64,000 nt of DNA, taken from the NCBI RefSeq assembly GCF_048771995.1, contig NC_133034.1, forward strand, positions 1,612,001 through 1,676,000. The letters run 5' to 3'. Below the pieces are notes generated by a model. That model made no database searches, was not told where the DNA came from, and worked only from the letters and a program-made list of their open reading frames with translations. Below are positions 13,401 to 23,445 of the stretch, one piece after another; position 1 is the first letter of the stretch, and each line of letters opens with the position of its first letter. This DNA is from Taeniopygia guttata. Its lineage: Eukaryota > Chordata > Aves > Passeriformes > Estrildidae. A program made the position numbers and the translations under genes.

Positions 13401-16400
13401 CAGCTCTCAAACATGAAAGCAGAAAATAATTGCTTGCATTTCTATCAACATTAATTAAGAAAGTTCTGAAAATTGCAATTCCACTGTGTTATTTTGGGAC
13501 AGACAAGCTCATCAAACATTAATAAACAATTTTTAAAAATACAGCTATTTATAAATCTAGCTACAGCTTCTGGGTAAGCTTGCTGTAGTTGAGGAGTACT
13601 TATTCCACTTACTGGGATAACTGGGATAACTCAAGGGTGTATGAGAGGGCCACTCATCTCAGTGGGATATGCCTGTTAGCATTACCTGCCTGTAATGTCA
13701 TTTAAATGTTAGAGGGACAAAAGAAAATACACTAGTAGAGAAAGAAAACTGCTTTTTCAGCATGTTCTCATTGCTAAGTGGTTGAATAGGGGCTGGAACA
13801 CATTGGTGCTCACTTTTAGTCTGTGTTGTCACACTTCAGAGAGCTTTATCCTCACAGGGGTTATTGAAACTCATATTGATAAGTCAGGATGTCTGAAATG
13901 GGCATTTAGCAATTTACATGTTACATCTGGTATCCAACTGAGACAAATTTATGTGAATTTAAACTGTGGCATGAATTACAAAACATTCAGTAGACTTCAA
14001 ATCTCCATGACAGGTTGAATGGGAGAGTATTGCAGGATTTAATGAAAATGGTTTCAGGGTTTTTTTTTGTAGAGTAATATAGCTAATGCTCAGTATGCAA
14101 AATCATACTTTTCTCCTGAAATTTTGGGGAATTTCAATTAGCTTCCACTGGTTTAGGAGGGAGAATTCTGGAGGTGTGAGGCAGGGAGGCATGTGAGAGG
14201 CTGTGACTGCTCTGGAAGCTGGAACCCCATGATGTGCAGAGCAGCCGGTGATGCTGAAAAATGGTTTAATTAGAGGAGAAGATCTGAATTTATGTCCGAT
14301 ATTGTTAAGCCCTCATGCTCACATGGAAGGTTTTATGTAAATTCCTGTCATGTTTAAGCAAGCAGCTTTCAAGGCAAATAATTGACTGCTTTTCTAGATG
14401 TCTGCAATCCCACCAGTATGGAACAAGAAAACTGATTTTGAGAGCAAAGAAAGTGTTTTTATTTAGTCTTGTTTCCCAGTTTGTGAAAATCCTTTGAATT
14501 GGCTATAATTGTAACTTTCAGCTATTTCAGCAGTATTTAGTAGCAATATTTAAAAATGGAGTTTAAAGCAGGAATATATACCTCTAATTTTAATGGGTTT
14601 GTTTACTTGATAATACTGAACACTGTAATTAGCAATGTGGTGCTGCAGTGCTAACTTGTGAAAGTTTATAAATTCTTAAAGAATCTTTGTTGGGTTTTGT
14701 GAATAGGTACGAATCTCCAGAAATTGCTCTAAATTGTGGGATAATGCTTAGAGAATGCATCCGGCATGAGCCACTAGCTAAAATCATCTTGTGGTCAGAG
14801 CAGTTCTACGACTTCTTCAGATACGTGGAAATGTCAACGTTTGACATCGCATCCGATGCATTCGCCACCTTCAAGGTAACTCCTCACCCCTTGGCACGGG
14901 GGCTTCTGTGCTTCTGTGCCTCATGAGCACACTGCTGCCTGTCATGTTCTTGGCAAAACAAGCCTTGGCAGAGGGGAAGAAAGTTAGGTGTGATGCAGAT
15001 GGGTAAGCTGGACACTGTTCTTCCTTATTTCTCAGAATGCAGCCACTCCTGTAAATACATACAGTAACATGTGCTCCCCAAAATCTTGTTCTGGAGAGTA
15101 AGCTGTATCATGCATTACCTGAACGCAGGTGTACTCCCAAGCCAGGGGCCTTAAATCTGTGTCTTCAACTCCTGTGCTCCTCCTGAGGATCTCTGATGCT
15201 GTTGCTTTGTCTGGGGACATCTTCTGTCACCCAATTTTTGTGTCCCTAAAACAATCAGTTATGGGGACAATAAGCATAATAGTAATCAATATTGAATTAA
15301 ATATTAAATTAATCTTAACCTCAGTTGTGTGTAGTTGTGTGCAGAGTATAGCCTTGATCCATAACTAGCACTCTTCAGTGGTAATTTCACAGACTGTTTC
15401 TCTGTGAATTAAAGTAACTCATCACAGATCTTTCCTAAGTGATGCCAAGATCCTGAGCAGTGTCCAGGTAATTACATTCCTGTCCTAAAATAGTGTGTGT
15501 AATGAAATAGCAGAAATCTGGATAAATGTCTTACATGTGTGAGAATGTCTTTGTACTGTTGAAGTATTTCTAGTGACAGTACTGGGTTTGTGCTTTCTTA
15601 CAGGATTTGCTTACAAGACACAAGTTGTTAAGTGCAGAATTTTTGGAACAGCATTACGATAGGGTGAGCAGACACCTTTTCATATTTAGAGCTCTCTGGT
15701 GCTGTGTATCTTATTTGAAGAAAATGGTTTTGTTCCTTGTTTAGCTCTGGTTTTGGGGATTTCCACACAATATTCAATCAACTGAACTTAGGGTTCAGTT
15801 TCCCCCACTAAAGCCAAAACAAATAATGTTAGAGAGTTTAATTTATCCTGACATTTTCAGCTACAGGACTTCAATCCTTTTGCCTTTCAACAGATTATTC
15901 AGAATAAGTTCCGCAAAGATACTTAAGTGTTTAAATCTTACTCTGATTAAAACTCCCAGACTTCACAAGCAATTAAAAAAAAACCAACCAAACAAACAAA
16001 CAAACAAAAAAACCAAAAAAAACCAAACCAACATCCTTGGAATCACATTGATTAAAGGTTTGTCTCCAGGCATGTTCACTAAATCACAAATATCTCCTCT
16101 GAGTGACTCAGCTTTAAACAGGAGACAAAAATTACTATTCCATTTTTGACTACTTGCTTTAGCCCTGAAATCTCTACTGAATAATGCTTTAGGCACTGTT
16201 TGGGAACCAGTTAAGGGGCTCTGAGAAATTAGACCTGCAGAGTTGATACTCAGCTGACCTCTTCATCTACTTGGAAGCAAAGTTCTTCTTGCTGTGAAAT
16301 CATATCTGAAACTTTAAGAGATTTTGATCAATGTATTTCTAAAAAAAGTCACAGTGAAATTGTATTTAACAGTGTTACAACTATGAAACTTAGACTACTC

Positions 16401-19193
16401 ATGAATAGTAAAACTTGACAATATTAAAAAAACTTAGAGTGTGCAAGGTAAATGTTTATTTTAGTCCTGCCTGACTCTGATGTCCTCACGTTTGGCACAC
16501 TGAATGGCAACTCCAGTTGGTCACTTGGGCATTTGTAAAAAACCCTGCACAAATTGAAAAATCAGTTTTCTTTGGTGTGTGCAAGACATCAGTCGTACAC
16601 TGAATGTGGTCCTGTGGGAGCCAGGCCTGGCTTCTCCTCCAGAGGGAGCCCGTGCCATGCTTTCCAGGATATCCCTGGGAACTGGGAATTGGGAGCTGTC
16701 ACCTCAGACATCCCTGGTCCCAACCCCTGCCGTGGCCGACAGCAGATTGCTGACAGCTCCATCCAGCCTGGGGGAAACTGCAGGGGTGGGGCAGCCACAG
16801 CTGCTCTGGGCAGCCTATTTCTGTAAGTAATAACGAGAAAACTCCTTCCACTGCCCTGTAATCTGAACATTAAAGTCTCTTGAAAGGGCAAATACATATT
16901 TTTTAAAGGGTATTCAGTGTTTAACTTTGCATACATTTTAAAAGCGCAAGAAGTGACAACGTAGTGACTTACAGGAGCCTACTGAGATTTCAGACTCTGG
17001 TTGGTTCTGTTAGGGATTTGCATCTTCTCCATTTTGCTGCAGTTATTTGCAAGAAGATGCCTATGACACTTGAAAACATCCTAACCCTTCTCTTTATTCT
17101 GTGTTTAGTTCTTCAGTGAATATGAAAAGTTACTTCATTCAGAAAATTATGTGACAAAGAGACAGTCACTTAAGGTAAGGAAATTTTATTTTCTTCTTAA
17201 ATGCAAAGAGATTCCCTTTATTTTCAAGGTGATTTAATTTTATTTGAAATGGCTTCTGTAACAGCCTTGAATACTATTTATTTTAATTCTCCATACATTT
17301 TAATTCTTGGATCAGCTAATTCTTTTAGTCCAGTTCTTACATATTTTAGTGTCCAGCACAGACCAACGTAATTTCTCTCCCTAAGAAGAAATGGCTCTCA
17401 GATTTCTTTTTTTTTTGGTGATTTTTTTCTTTCAACGAGTCTGGTTACATTTAAATAATTTAACAAAGATTCACATGATATGCCTAAAGCAATACTGATC
17501 ATACATTCAAGTAGGTAAGAAATAGTGAACATAAATGTAATACAGAGCTTGCAGCAAAGGTTATTCTTGTGGGCAAAATCCTTTTAAACCCTTTAGGTAG
17601 CAAAAAAACAGTCAATATTTCATTTGATGTACTAACCTGTTTAATGGATTTTTGGGTCTTTTTAAAAGGCATTCTTTCTGTGCTGAATAGCTTCTATATA
17701 AGTGAAAAAAATAATGAAGTCATTGGGGAAAAAATGAAAGACTTCTCTTTCCAGTTCATAACAAGGGGGAACAAGTGTGATTTTTCACTTTCTGAGGAAA
17801 AGGAAAAACTGTGTTGTTGAAATAAGGGGAAAATGCACCTGCACATTGAAATTTAGGGCACTTAGTTCTGTAGCTACTTTATCTCCTGACCACTGGTGCT
17901 GCATTCACAGAGCACCACACCACTTCAGCGGTCTGAAAGCATTTATATACAAGTTGAGTCTTATGTTAGTAATTCTTTTATTTTTCATTCTTTTCTGCCT
18001 TCAGCTTCTCGGTGAATTGTTACTGGACAGACACAACTTCACAATTATGACAAAGTACATCAGTAAACCTGAAAATCTCAAACTAATGATGAACCTTCTA
18101 CGAGACAAGAGTCGTAACATTCAGTTTGAGGCCTTCCATGTGTTCAAGGTATGTTACAAAACCCTACCACGAAACAGAAGGAATCTGGCCAGAAGTTGTT
18201 TAATTGAGTAAACTGCTTAGCTGAGCCTAAATGGAGCTTACCTTAATCTCTGCTGAGTGATTAAATAAAGGGAGCACTAATGTTTGCTTGATTAGGATCC
18301 ATCTTTACAAATAGATATGTTGGTTATCTTTTGAAAACAGTTTAGAAACCACTTAGGGACTTCCATGTGATTGTCAGAGTAACGTCTCTCAAAAACTTTT
18401 GGAATTGAATGCATTAAGATAAGAAGGAATGCATAATTCCATACAAAATCATGGAGTTCAAAAGTGGTTTTATCACACTGCATGATCTCTGCAGGACAGC
18501 AGTGTTTCAGTCAGGTCACCTGAATTGTAATTTGAACATTATGACAGATGGCTTCTGACTTTGCAGCAGACAGGCAGCTGAGAGTTATAACTTGAGGTCT
18601 AAAACTTTGCAGTGAAGTGTGAGATTCCTGTCATATGCTGCATGTGATATGAAACCATGCATTTGCCATAGAATTTAACCATAAAGTGTCTTCAGAGGTT
18701 TCTGCAGAGGCTGTTTTGTCTGGTCCCCTCCCACAGACTAATTTACTTTGGTACTGATATTCAGCTTATGCCCTGATCTAAAAAAAAAAAAGTAATTTTA
18801 TTTAAAAACTTGCATTTACCCCATTATTTTTTGGTGGGATACTGGAATAATTAAAACGTAGTTTTAATTTATCATCATCAATTTATCATCATCCTCATTT
18901 ATCATCATGATGGTAATTTGTTAGATAATTATTTGTTAGATAATTTCTTTAACTTAACCTTTTGTTTCTCGCTGTTATGCTCAATGTCTTTTATTTTCTT
19001 GCAGGTGTTTGTAGCCAATCCTAACAAGACACAGCCTATATTAGACATCCTTCTAAAGAACCAGACCAAACTTATTGAGTTCCTCAGCAAGTTTCAGAAT
19101 GACAGGACCGAGGATGAACAATTTAATGATGAGAAGACCTATTTAGTTAAACAGATCAGGGATTTGAAGAGACCAGCGCAGCAAGAAGCTTAA
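1329..19193 (+). CDS. CAB39: CAB39 (MO25-alpha), complete spliced coding sequence in eight exons
   Basis: CAB39/MO25-alpha is the cytosolic scaffold that binds STRAD and locks it in an active-like conformation, which activates LKB1 (STK11). It also activates STE20-family kinases. The coding segments are 1329-1442, 8809-8973, 12728-12846, 14707-14875, 15604-15663, 17109-17174, 18005-18148 and 19005-19193. Joined, they give 341 codons plus TAA, exactly the vertebrate length. The protein starts [12 protein letters not shown] and ends [11 protein letters not shown], and is nearly identical to human MO25-alpha as I remember it. One difference noted is Thr for Ala in the [11 protein letters not shown] stretch. 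The family fold is an all-helical ARM/HEAT-like solenoid. Every junction has GT-AG ends and keeps phase. The ATG at 1329 has A at -3 and is the family start. The paralogue CAB39L is excluded on overall match, and gene order with ITM2C supports CAB39. Confidence 0.97.
5755..5960. repeat. AT-rich low-complexity tract with perfect inverted repeat
   Basis: The tract is dense in TATA, ATAAAT and ATATAC words. A 13-nt arm at 5849-5861 (TATACTCTCTATA) is repeated as its exact reverse complement at 5867-5879, leaving a 5-nt spacer. It can extrude as a hairpin or cruciform. Confidence 0.85.
6550..6688 (+). mobile_element. Degraded CR1 LINE 3'-end fragment
   Basis: Words such as GGTTGCCTGGAGAGG, GTCCATCCATGGAG, CAGCCTGGTCAG and GGTACCTTCCAGCC follow the order of the CR1 3' end (GTTGCCCAGAGAGG, CCCATCCCTGGA, AGCAACCTGG, GGTCCCTTCCAACC). 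It is old, incomplete and non-coding. The call rests on remembered consensus. Confidence 0.5.
8809..8973 (+). CDS. CAB39: CAB39 second coding exon
   Basis: The acceptor is TTCTTTAG and the donor GAG|GTAAGA. The 165 nt encode residues 39-93, [10 protein letters not shown] through LQLIDFE, and both boundaries are in phase 0. Confidence 0.97.
8974..12727 (+). other. CAB39: CAB39 intron 2 (coding numbering)
   Basis: This is 3.75 kb of unique-looking intronic sequence. I see no clear repeat, RNA gene or coding segment. The open frames of up to about 110 codons (for example 10986-11321 on the minus strand) match nothing I know. Confidence 0.8.
12728..12846 (+). CDS. CAB39: CAB39 third coding exon
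   Basis: The acceptor is TTTTTGACAG and the donor GG|GTATGT. The 119 nt encode [10 protein letters not shown] to FMLLKG, with the last glycine codon split 2+1 over the next intron. Confidence 0.97.
12847..14706 (+). other. CAB39: CAB39 intron 3
   Basis: A 1.9-kb AT-rich intron. A short direct duplication of ACTGGGATA lies near 13611-13630. Nothing else is recognisable. Confidence 0.8.
14707..14875 (+). CDS. CAB39: CAB39 fourth coding exon
   Basis: The acceptor is GTGAATAG and the donor AAG|GTAACT. The single G at 14707 completes the split glycine codon. The remaining 56 codons read [10 protein letters not shown] to DAFATFK, a highly conserved block of the helical scaffold. Confidence 0.97.
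14876..15603 (+). other. CAB39: CAB39 intron 4
   Basis: A 0.7-kb intron. Nothing beyond the splice signals is recognisable. Confidence 0.8.
15604..15663 (+). CDS. CAB39: CAB39 fifth coding exon
   Basis: The acceptor is CTTACAG and the donor AGG|GTGAGC. The 60 nt encode 20 residues, [10 protein letters not shown] to EQHYDR, phase 0 on both sides. Confidence 0.97.
15973..16031. repeat. (CAAA)n / A-rich simple repeat
   Basis: Repeated CAAA and CCAAA words such as AACAAACAAACAAACAAA and AACCAAAAAAAACCAAACC, without spacers. Confidence 0.9.
16750..16828 (-). mobile_element. CR1 LINE 3'-end fragment, antisense
   Basis: The + strand reads TCCATCCAGCCTGG, CAGGGGTGGGGCAGCCAC, CTGCTCTGGGCAGCCT. These correspond to the reverse complement of the CR1 3' region (GTTGCCCAGAG..GTGGATGCCCCATCCCTGG). 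It may extend left to about 16640. Non-coding. Confidence 0.5.
17109..17174 (+). CDS. CAB39: CAB39 sixth coding exon
   Basis: The acceptor is CTGTGTTTAG and the donor AAG|GTAAGG. The 66 nt encode [10 protein letters not shown] to TKRQSLK, phase 0 on both sides. Confidence 0.97.
17175..18004 (+). other. CAB39: CAB39 intron 6
   Basis: A 0.8-kb AT-rich intron ending in a long pyrimidine tract and TTCAG. It contains no other feature I can support. Confidence 0.8.
18005..18148 (+). CDS. CAB39: CAB39 seventh coding exon
   Basis: The acceptor is TGCCTTCAG and the donor AAG|GTATGT. The 144 nt encode 48 residues, [10 protein letters not shown] to FEAFHVFK, part of the C-terminal helical repeats that form the concave partner-binding face in the family. 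Confidence 0.97.
18149..19004 (+). other. CAB39: CAB39 intron 7 with short degenerate repeats
   Basis: The intron holds a small tandem cluster at 18866-18946: TTTATCATCATC appears three times and TTAGATAATT twice. An A12-type run lies near 18781. No other feature seen. Confidence 0.75.
19005..19193 (+). CDS. CAB39: CAB39 last coding exon (to stop)
   Basis: The acceptor is TTTTCTTGCAG. The exon encodes 62 residues, [10 protein letters not shown] to PAQQEA, and ends at TAA 19191-19193. The transcript continues without a splice into the 3' UTR. Confidence 0.97.
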   Translation: MFVANPNKTQPILDILLKNQTKLIEFLSKFQNDRTEDEQFNDEKTYLVKQIRDLKRPAQQEA

Positions 19194-19801
19194 ACTCCAA
19201 TAAACCTTTAAAATATTAAACCCAAATTCAGCATTTGCTGTTAGATATTCAGCATCAGGCACTCTTATCGATTCATGAGGAACATTACTGCTAATCTGCT
19301 GTTCAGTGAACGGTTTTTGTTTTTCTCTTTTCATTTTTAGTCCAAGTTGAGAAACATAGCTGCTGCTTTCTTGCACAATGTGGACTTTCTTGATATTTGT
19401 GTCATTTCAGAATTCAAAGACACTGCTTGTTTTAGGAGTCCTGAAAAGAAAGATTCTAGGTTCGTGAAAGCAAACATATAGATACTAGTTTGGTCTAGGA
19501 GAGAAGGTATTCATGTAGTTAAGTAACAGGTTGCATGCTTGCAAATCTGAATAAATCTGTATGTTTGCACTTACCTTGTTTGAGATAATGAGCACAATGT
19601 GACCTGTGCATACCTGGCACCATAGTATAAGATTATATGCCTTGATTAAAAAAAAAAAAATGTGCAGTGCTTTATTTGTAATCAAAGGGGAAATGTATCT
19701 AAGATGTGAGCTTATTGGGATAAACAGTTGTCTTGCGAATAAACTGATATTGAAACTTAGCAACTTTTAAAAGAGTGAAATCTCAAGGTTCATAAGGAAA
19801 A

Positions 19802-19809
19802 TGTATATA
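19802..19809 (+). promoter_or_regulatory. Pumilio response element motif (TGTATATA)
   Basis: An exact match to the UGUANAUA core bound by PUM1/2 in 3' UTRs. A second copy lies 186 nt downstream. Binding is not shown by sequence alone. Confidence 0.4.
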
Positions 19810-19987
19810 TGCCTTTCACTGCTTTATAGAATTTTTTTTGACATGATTTGATTTTTCTGAGACTTGACTTGTAAACTTGGAAATATGTTCTAAGGGTTTT
19901 TGTTAATTTTACTTTAAAGGTATTTCAGACAGTAGACCTAGCAGTGACATTTTGCATTTCATTTCAACAATGCTTGCTGGTTTCTTT

Positions 19988-19995
19988 TGTATATA
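19988..19995 (+). promoter_or_regulatory. Pumilio response element motif (TGTATATA), second copy
   Basis: The same 8-nt word as at 19802, in the same 3' UTR. Two exact copies raise plausibility, but AT-rich composition also makes chance occurrence likely. Confidence 0.4.
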
Positions 19996-21403
19996 ATTCC
20001 TAGGCTGCTCATTTCTTTAAAATATGATTTAATTTGTACAGCAGAGGAATGTTATTGTATTAGTCTGTAACTATTACCTAATATTGAGTTTTGCAAAATG
20101 AATGCTCATATGTAATTGAATACTTCAGATCACATGGAAATGCTGATTTAACAATCTTATGTACTGCAGCATTTAAAAGGAAACAAAAACCCAAACCCAA
20201 ACAAATTCTTTGTATTCATGTGTCTAATGGGGTGCCATCAATTAGGGTAGGCTGAAACAGAACTGGAACCCTTTCTACTATGTTCTTACCAGATAATATT
20301 GGCCTTATTTAATTACACTAGCATTGTGCTCACCAGCTCTGCAAATGGCAAGGATTATGCTAAATTAATATTGATTCCTCTGACTTCTGGGGAGCCTGCA
20401 GTGCGTCATTTCTTACAGTAAATAACTCAGTACAATAGTTGTGTGAATGATTTAATTCCCTCCAACCTCAAGAAGCAATTTCATAGGTGTCCTAGGATAA
20501 CAAAATGATCTAATTTTTTCTTGATTTTGTTCTTTAATGCTGCAAACTATCAGTATTTATATAAACAGAAAACCCAACTGATTTTGCACCATGTTTTTGT
20601 TACTGTGACCATACAAAAGGAATCTACTAAATATAGCTAAATGATGTTATTAAAATTGTATCTATCCATCATATAGTAATGCTGAGATTACAACCAAGCA
20701 AAAACTCGTGGATTGGGGTCTGAAAGTTCCAGTTCTGCATGACTGAATGATTGCAAATGCTACAGAAATGTTTCTTGCTTCCTGTCCTCTTCCCATTTGA
20801 AATATTTCACAATCAGTGACTTTTGAGCTGATTTGAAAGCCTTCACAAGGGAACTCCCAGAACTCCAGAAAATTGAATGTTTTCACTCAGTTGTTTAAAA
20901 CTGCTCTTAACATTAAAATTGGTCTTTTAAAGGTTCTTCATGTGCCCCTTGCAAACAGAATCATTTTGCTTACAGGAAAGACAATTTCCCAGAGATGCCA
21001 GGCAGACCTGGCATGAGGTGGTATTGTAGCTCAGTACTAACTGTCTGTTATATTTTGGTTTATCATAGCTGAGTGGAGGAAATATTATTTGCCAAGTTAC
21101 TCACCATAACATATAAGGCTTCCTCTTTAGAAAGATGTAGATGTGCTAAAGATTGCTCTGTGTAAAGAAGTGGAAACATTTGGACTGGGATAGAGGTTTC
21201 TCTATATTAGGCCTTGGAATCAATGGCTATGGTGACTTTTTTAATATGTGGAAACATTTGAATGTTGGCTTTCAAAAAGAAGTTGTATTTAAATTAAAGC
21301 TCCTTTGATGTGCTGTCCATATTAAAAAACTTGTTCTGGAAGTGGTTTCTTATCTGCTTGAAAGCTTAAGGGTATTACTAAAACATATTTAAATGCAAAC
21401 ATT

Positions 21404-21465
21404 TTGGTTTTGGGTTTGGTTTGGTTTTTTTGTGGTTTTTTTTTTTGTGTTTTTTTTTTTTTTTA
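21404..21465. repeat. T-rich low-complexity tract
   Basis: TTTGG repeats pass into runs of T interrupted by G. The tract lies inside the CAB39 3' UTR near its end. Confidence 0.85.
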
Positions 21466-21577
21466 AATAATAAGAGATGTATACAATTGTAATTCTATTT
21501 CCGTGGTAGCATTTCATTTCTCCTGAGGAAAATGTTTCGTACCCAAAAAATCTGGCTGGCCCCATAATTTAAATTAA

Positions 21578-21583
21578 AATAAA
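21578..21583 (+). terminator. CAB39: CAB39 distal polyadenylation signal AATAAA
   Basis: AATAAA at 21578 is followed about 20 nt later by GTGTGTTCTTTATTGTGTT, a typical GT/T-rich downstream element. This is the best 3' end for the 2.4-kb UTR, with cleavage expected near 21595-21605. Confidence 0.75.
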
Positions 21584-21605
21584 ATTTTGAAGAAAAATGT
21601 GTGTT

Positions 21606-23129
21606 CTTTATTGTGTTACTGAAGAGGATCAGTTTCTTGTGGATATATATCAGGTCTCCCTTATTGCCTTAGAGTGGCTCAGTTTTCTTGCTTTTAAATA
21701 CAAAATCATTTTAAGTCATGAAAAACTCTGGTTTGCATAAACATTTTTAAAGAATTAAGATTAAGTGCTGTATTAAAGATGCAATTAATTTTAATTCATT
21801 GTTGGTAGCCTCCCTTGCCTTGTTGTATTATTATTATTGCTGACTCTATTTCTTTTTGGCAAGGGCAAAGAGGAGATGCTATTTCCTGCGTCGTGGCAGG
21901 ACCTGATAGGTTGGTTGATAAATTTTGGCCCTTCACTTCTCTCTGATTTTCAGGAGCTGAGTCTGTAATTGGTCACTGGGGTCTCCTCGCTGCTCTGGAG
22001 CTGCTGTCACAGGTAATGTGTTTGCCCCAGCTAGTGCAGTGTTGCAAACATCACTTTTGTGTTTTAAACAACATTCAGGAGCTTTTGGTGCAGGTTCTGC
22101 AGATGGTTTTGTTCAGCAACATTACTGAACAAAAAGTTGTCCTTCAGAAACATAATTACTTTGCAGACAGAAATATTTGTTTGAGCCTCTGTAGATAATG
22201 TTGCTATTTCTCTTCCTCACAGACAGGACGATCCCAGGCTGCAGGGGGAAGGAGTAATTAGTACAGTAGTCAGACAAATGGCAAATTTTAGTTGAGTGGA
22301 CAAGTCAGGCACTTGATGAGGTGTTTGAAATGGCCCTGGTGGGAGGAAGCACATGCAATGCAAGGAGGTGTTGCTCTGACTTGTTAAAATTTGCTTTCCC
22401 CACAGAGGTGATGAGCAGGAGCTGCCCTCTGAGCTGGCACCTCCAGGACCCTGAGCAGGAGCTGTTCTTGGAGCCATGGGATCACCTTGGGACAAAGCTG
22501 CTGTCAGTAAGTCTCCGTCTGTTCATGGTGTGACAGGTCATTCCCTGCAGGTGGCTTCATCAGCTTTCCTTTTGCTTCTTCCCCTCTTCCCCCCTTTGTT
22601 TTAGCTGTGTTGAATTATTTCCCTCTTTGTGCTGCTTTTCTTCCCATGGCTGTTCACTGGTGCTGTCTCTCTGGGTGTGGTGCCTTTATTTTCTGTCACC
22701 TTTGTGGTTGTTTCTCATGATACATCTGTATTCCTTTCTCCAAAGGTTTTGGCCTTTGTTAGGCAGTCTTAAGTGCTGTTTCTTTTATCTTTCCAGTGCA
22801 TTCAAGGTGATGGTTAGTATCATAATGAGGAAGACATTACTCTGTTCTTTTACATATTGCCTCTTTAAATCGGTGTCTAGCTTAATCTGAGCACACTGAA
22901 CTTGTGAAGAGTTGTTTCTGGCATGTATCATCTATATTTACAAGTGTATCAGGGCAGATCCAGTTTAAATCCCACATGATTAGAGGCAGGTCAAAACATC
23001 CAAAAAATCACAACCTGGAAAAAAGCTGAAAGGAGGGAGCAGTGGTGTGCATCAATATATTGCATTCTTTGTAGGAAAGTGGCTATTTCATGAGAGAAGA
23101 GTGATGGAGAGGGACACTACTTGCAAGAG
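21606..23129. other. Intergenic, CAB39 to first CR1 fragment
   Basis: No gene, RNA or clear repeat is recognisable here. Confidence 0.7.
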
Positions 23130-23445
23130 CATGGAGTGACAGGACAAATGGGAATAGCTTTAAACTGAAAGAGGTCAGGTTTGGATTAGTTAGTAGGAAG
23201 AAATATTTTACTGGAAGGGCAGTGAGGCAGTGGTAGAGGTTGCCCAGAGAGGTTGTGGATGCCCCATCCTTGGATGGCGCCCTGAGCAGCCTGGACTAAT
23301 GGAAGGAGTCCCTGTCCATGGAGCCCTGAGCAACCTGGGCTAATGGAGGGAGCTCCCCACATGGACAGGCACTGGAATGAGGGCTAGAATAAGATGATCT
23401 TTGAAGTCCCTTCCAACCCAGACCATTCTATGGTTCTGTGTTCTG
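23130..23445 (+). mobile_element. CR1 LINE 3' end with internal 44-bp duplication
   Basis: The sequence follows the CR1 3' region in order: ATAGCTTTAAACTGAAAGAG, AGGAAGAAATATTTTACTG, GGTTGCCCAGAGAGG, then GATGATCTTTGAAGTCCCTT and the terminal ATTCTATGGTTCTGTG. It is 5'-truncated and has no coding capacity. A segment beginning GCCCTGAGCA at 23279-23322 is repeated imperfectly at 23323-23365, a tandem duplication not part of the usual element. Confidence 0.9.

Larger units (their letters stand above)
15664..17108 (+). other. CAB39: CAB39 intron 5
   Basis: A 1.4-kb intron containing a (CAAA)n simple repeat and an antisense CR1 remnant, both listed separately. Otherwise unremarkable. Confidence 0.8.
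19194..21605 (+). other. CAB39: CAB39 3' untranslated region
   Basis: About 2.4 kb of AT-rich sequence follows the stop, similar to the long 3' UTR of mammalian CAB39. It ends in a canonical AATAAA with a GT-rich element. AATAAA words at 19199-19204 and 19738-19743 could support shorter forms, but the first is only 5 nt after the stop and is unlikely to work. A T-rich low-complexity run lies at 21404-21465. The exact cleavage site is inferred. Confidence 0.75.

Noticed and set aside
17777..18211. 144-codon frame covering CAB39 exon 7 with intron on both sides
   Set aside because: Only 18005-18148 is coding. The flanking residues come from intron read-through past good splice sites.
19199..19204. 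AATAAA just after the CAB39 stop
   Set aside because: It is only 5 nt beyond TAA and lacks a convincing downstream element. The signal at 21578 is much better placed.
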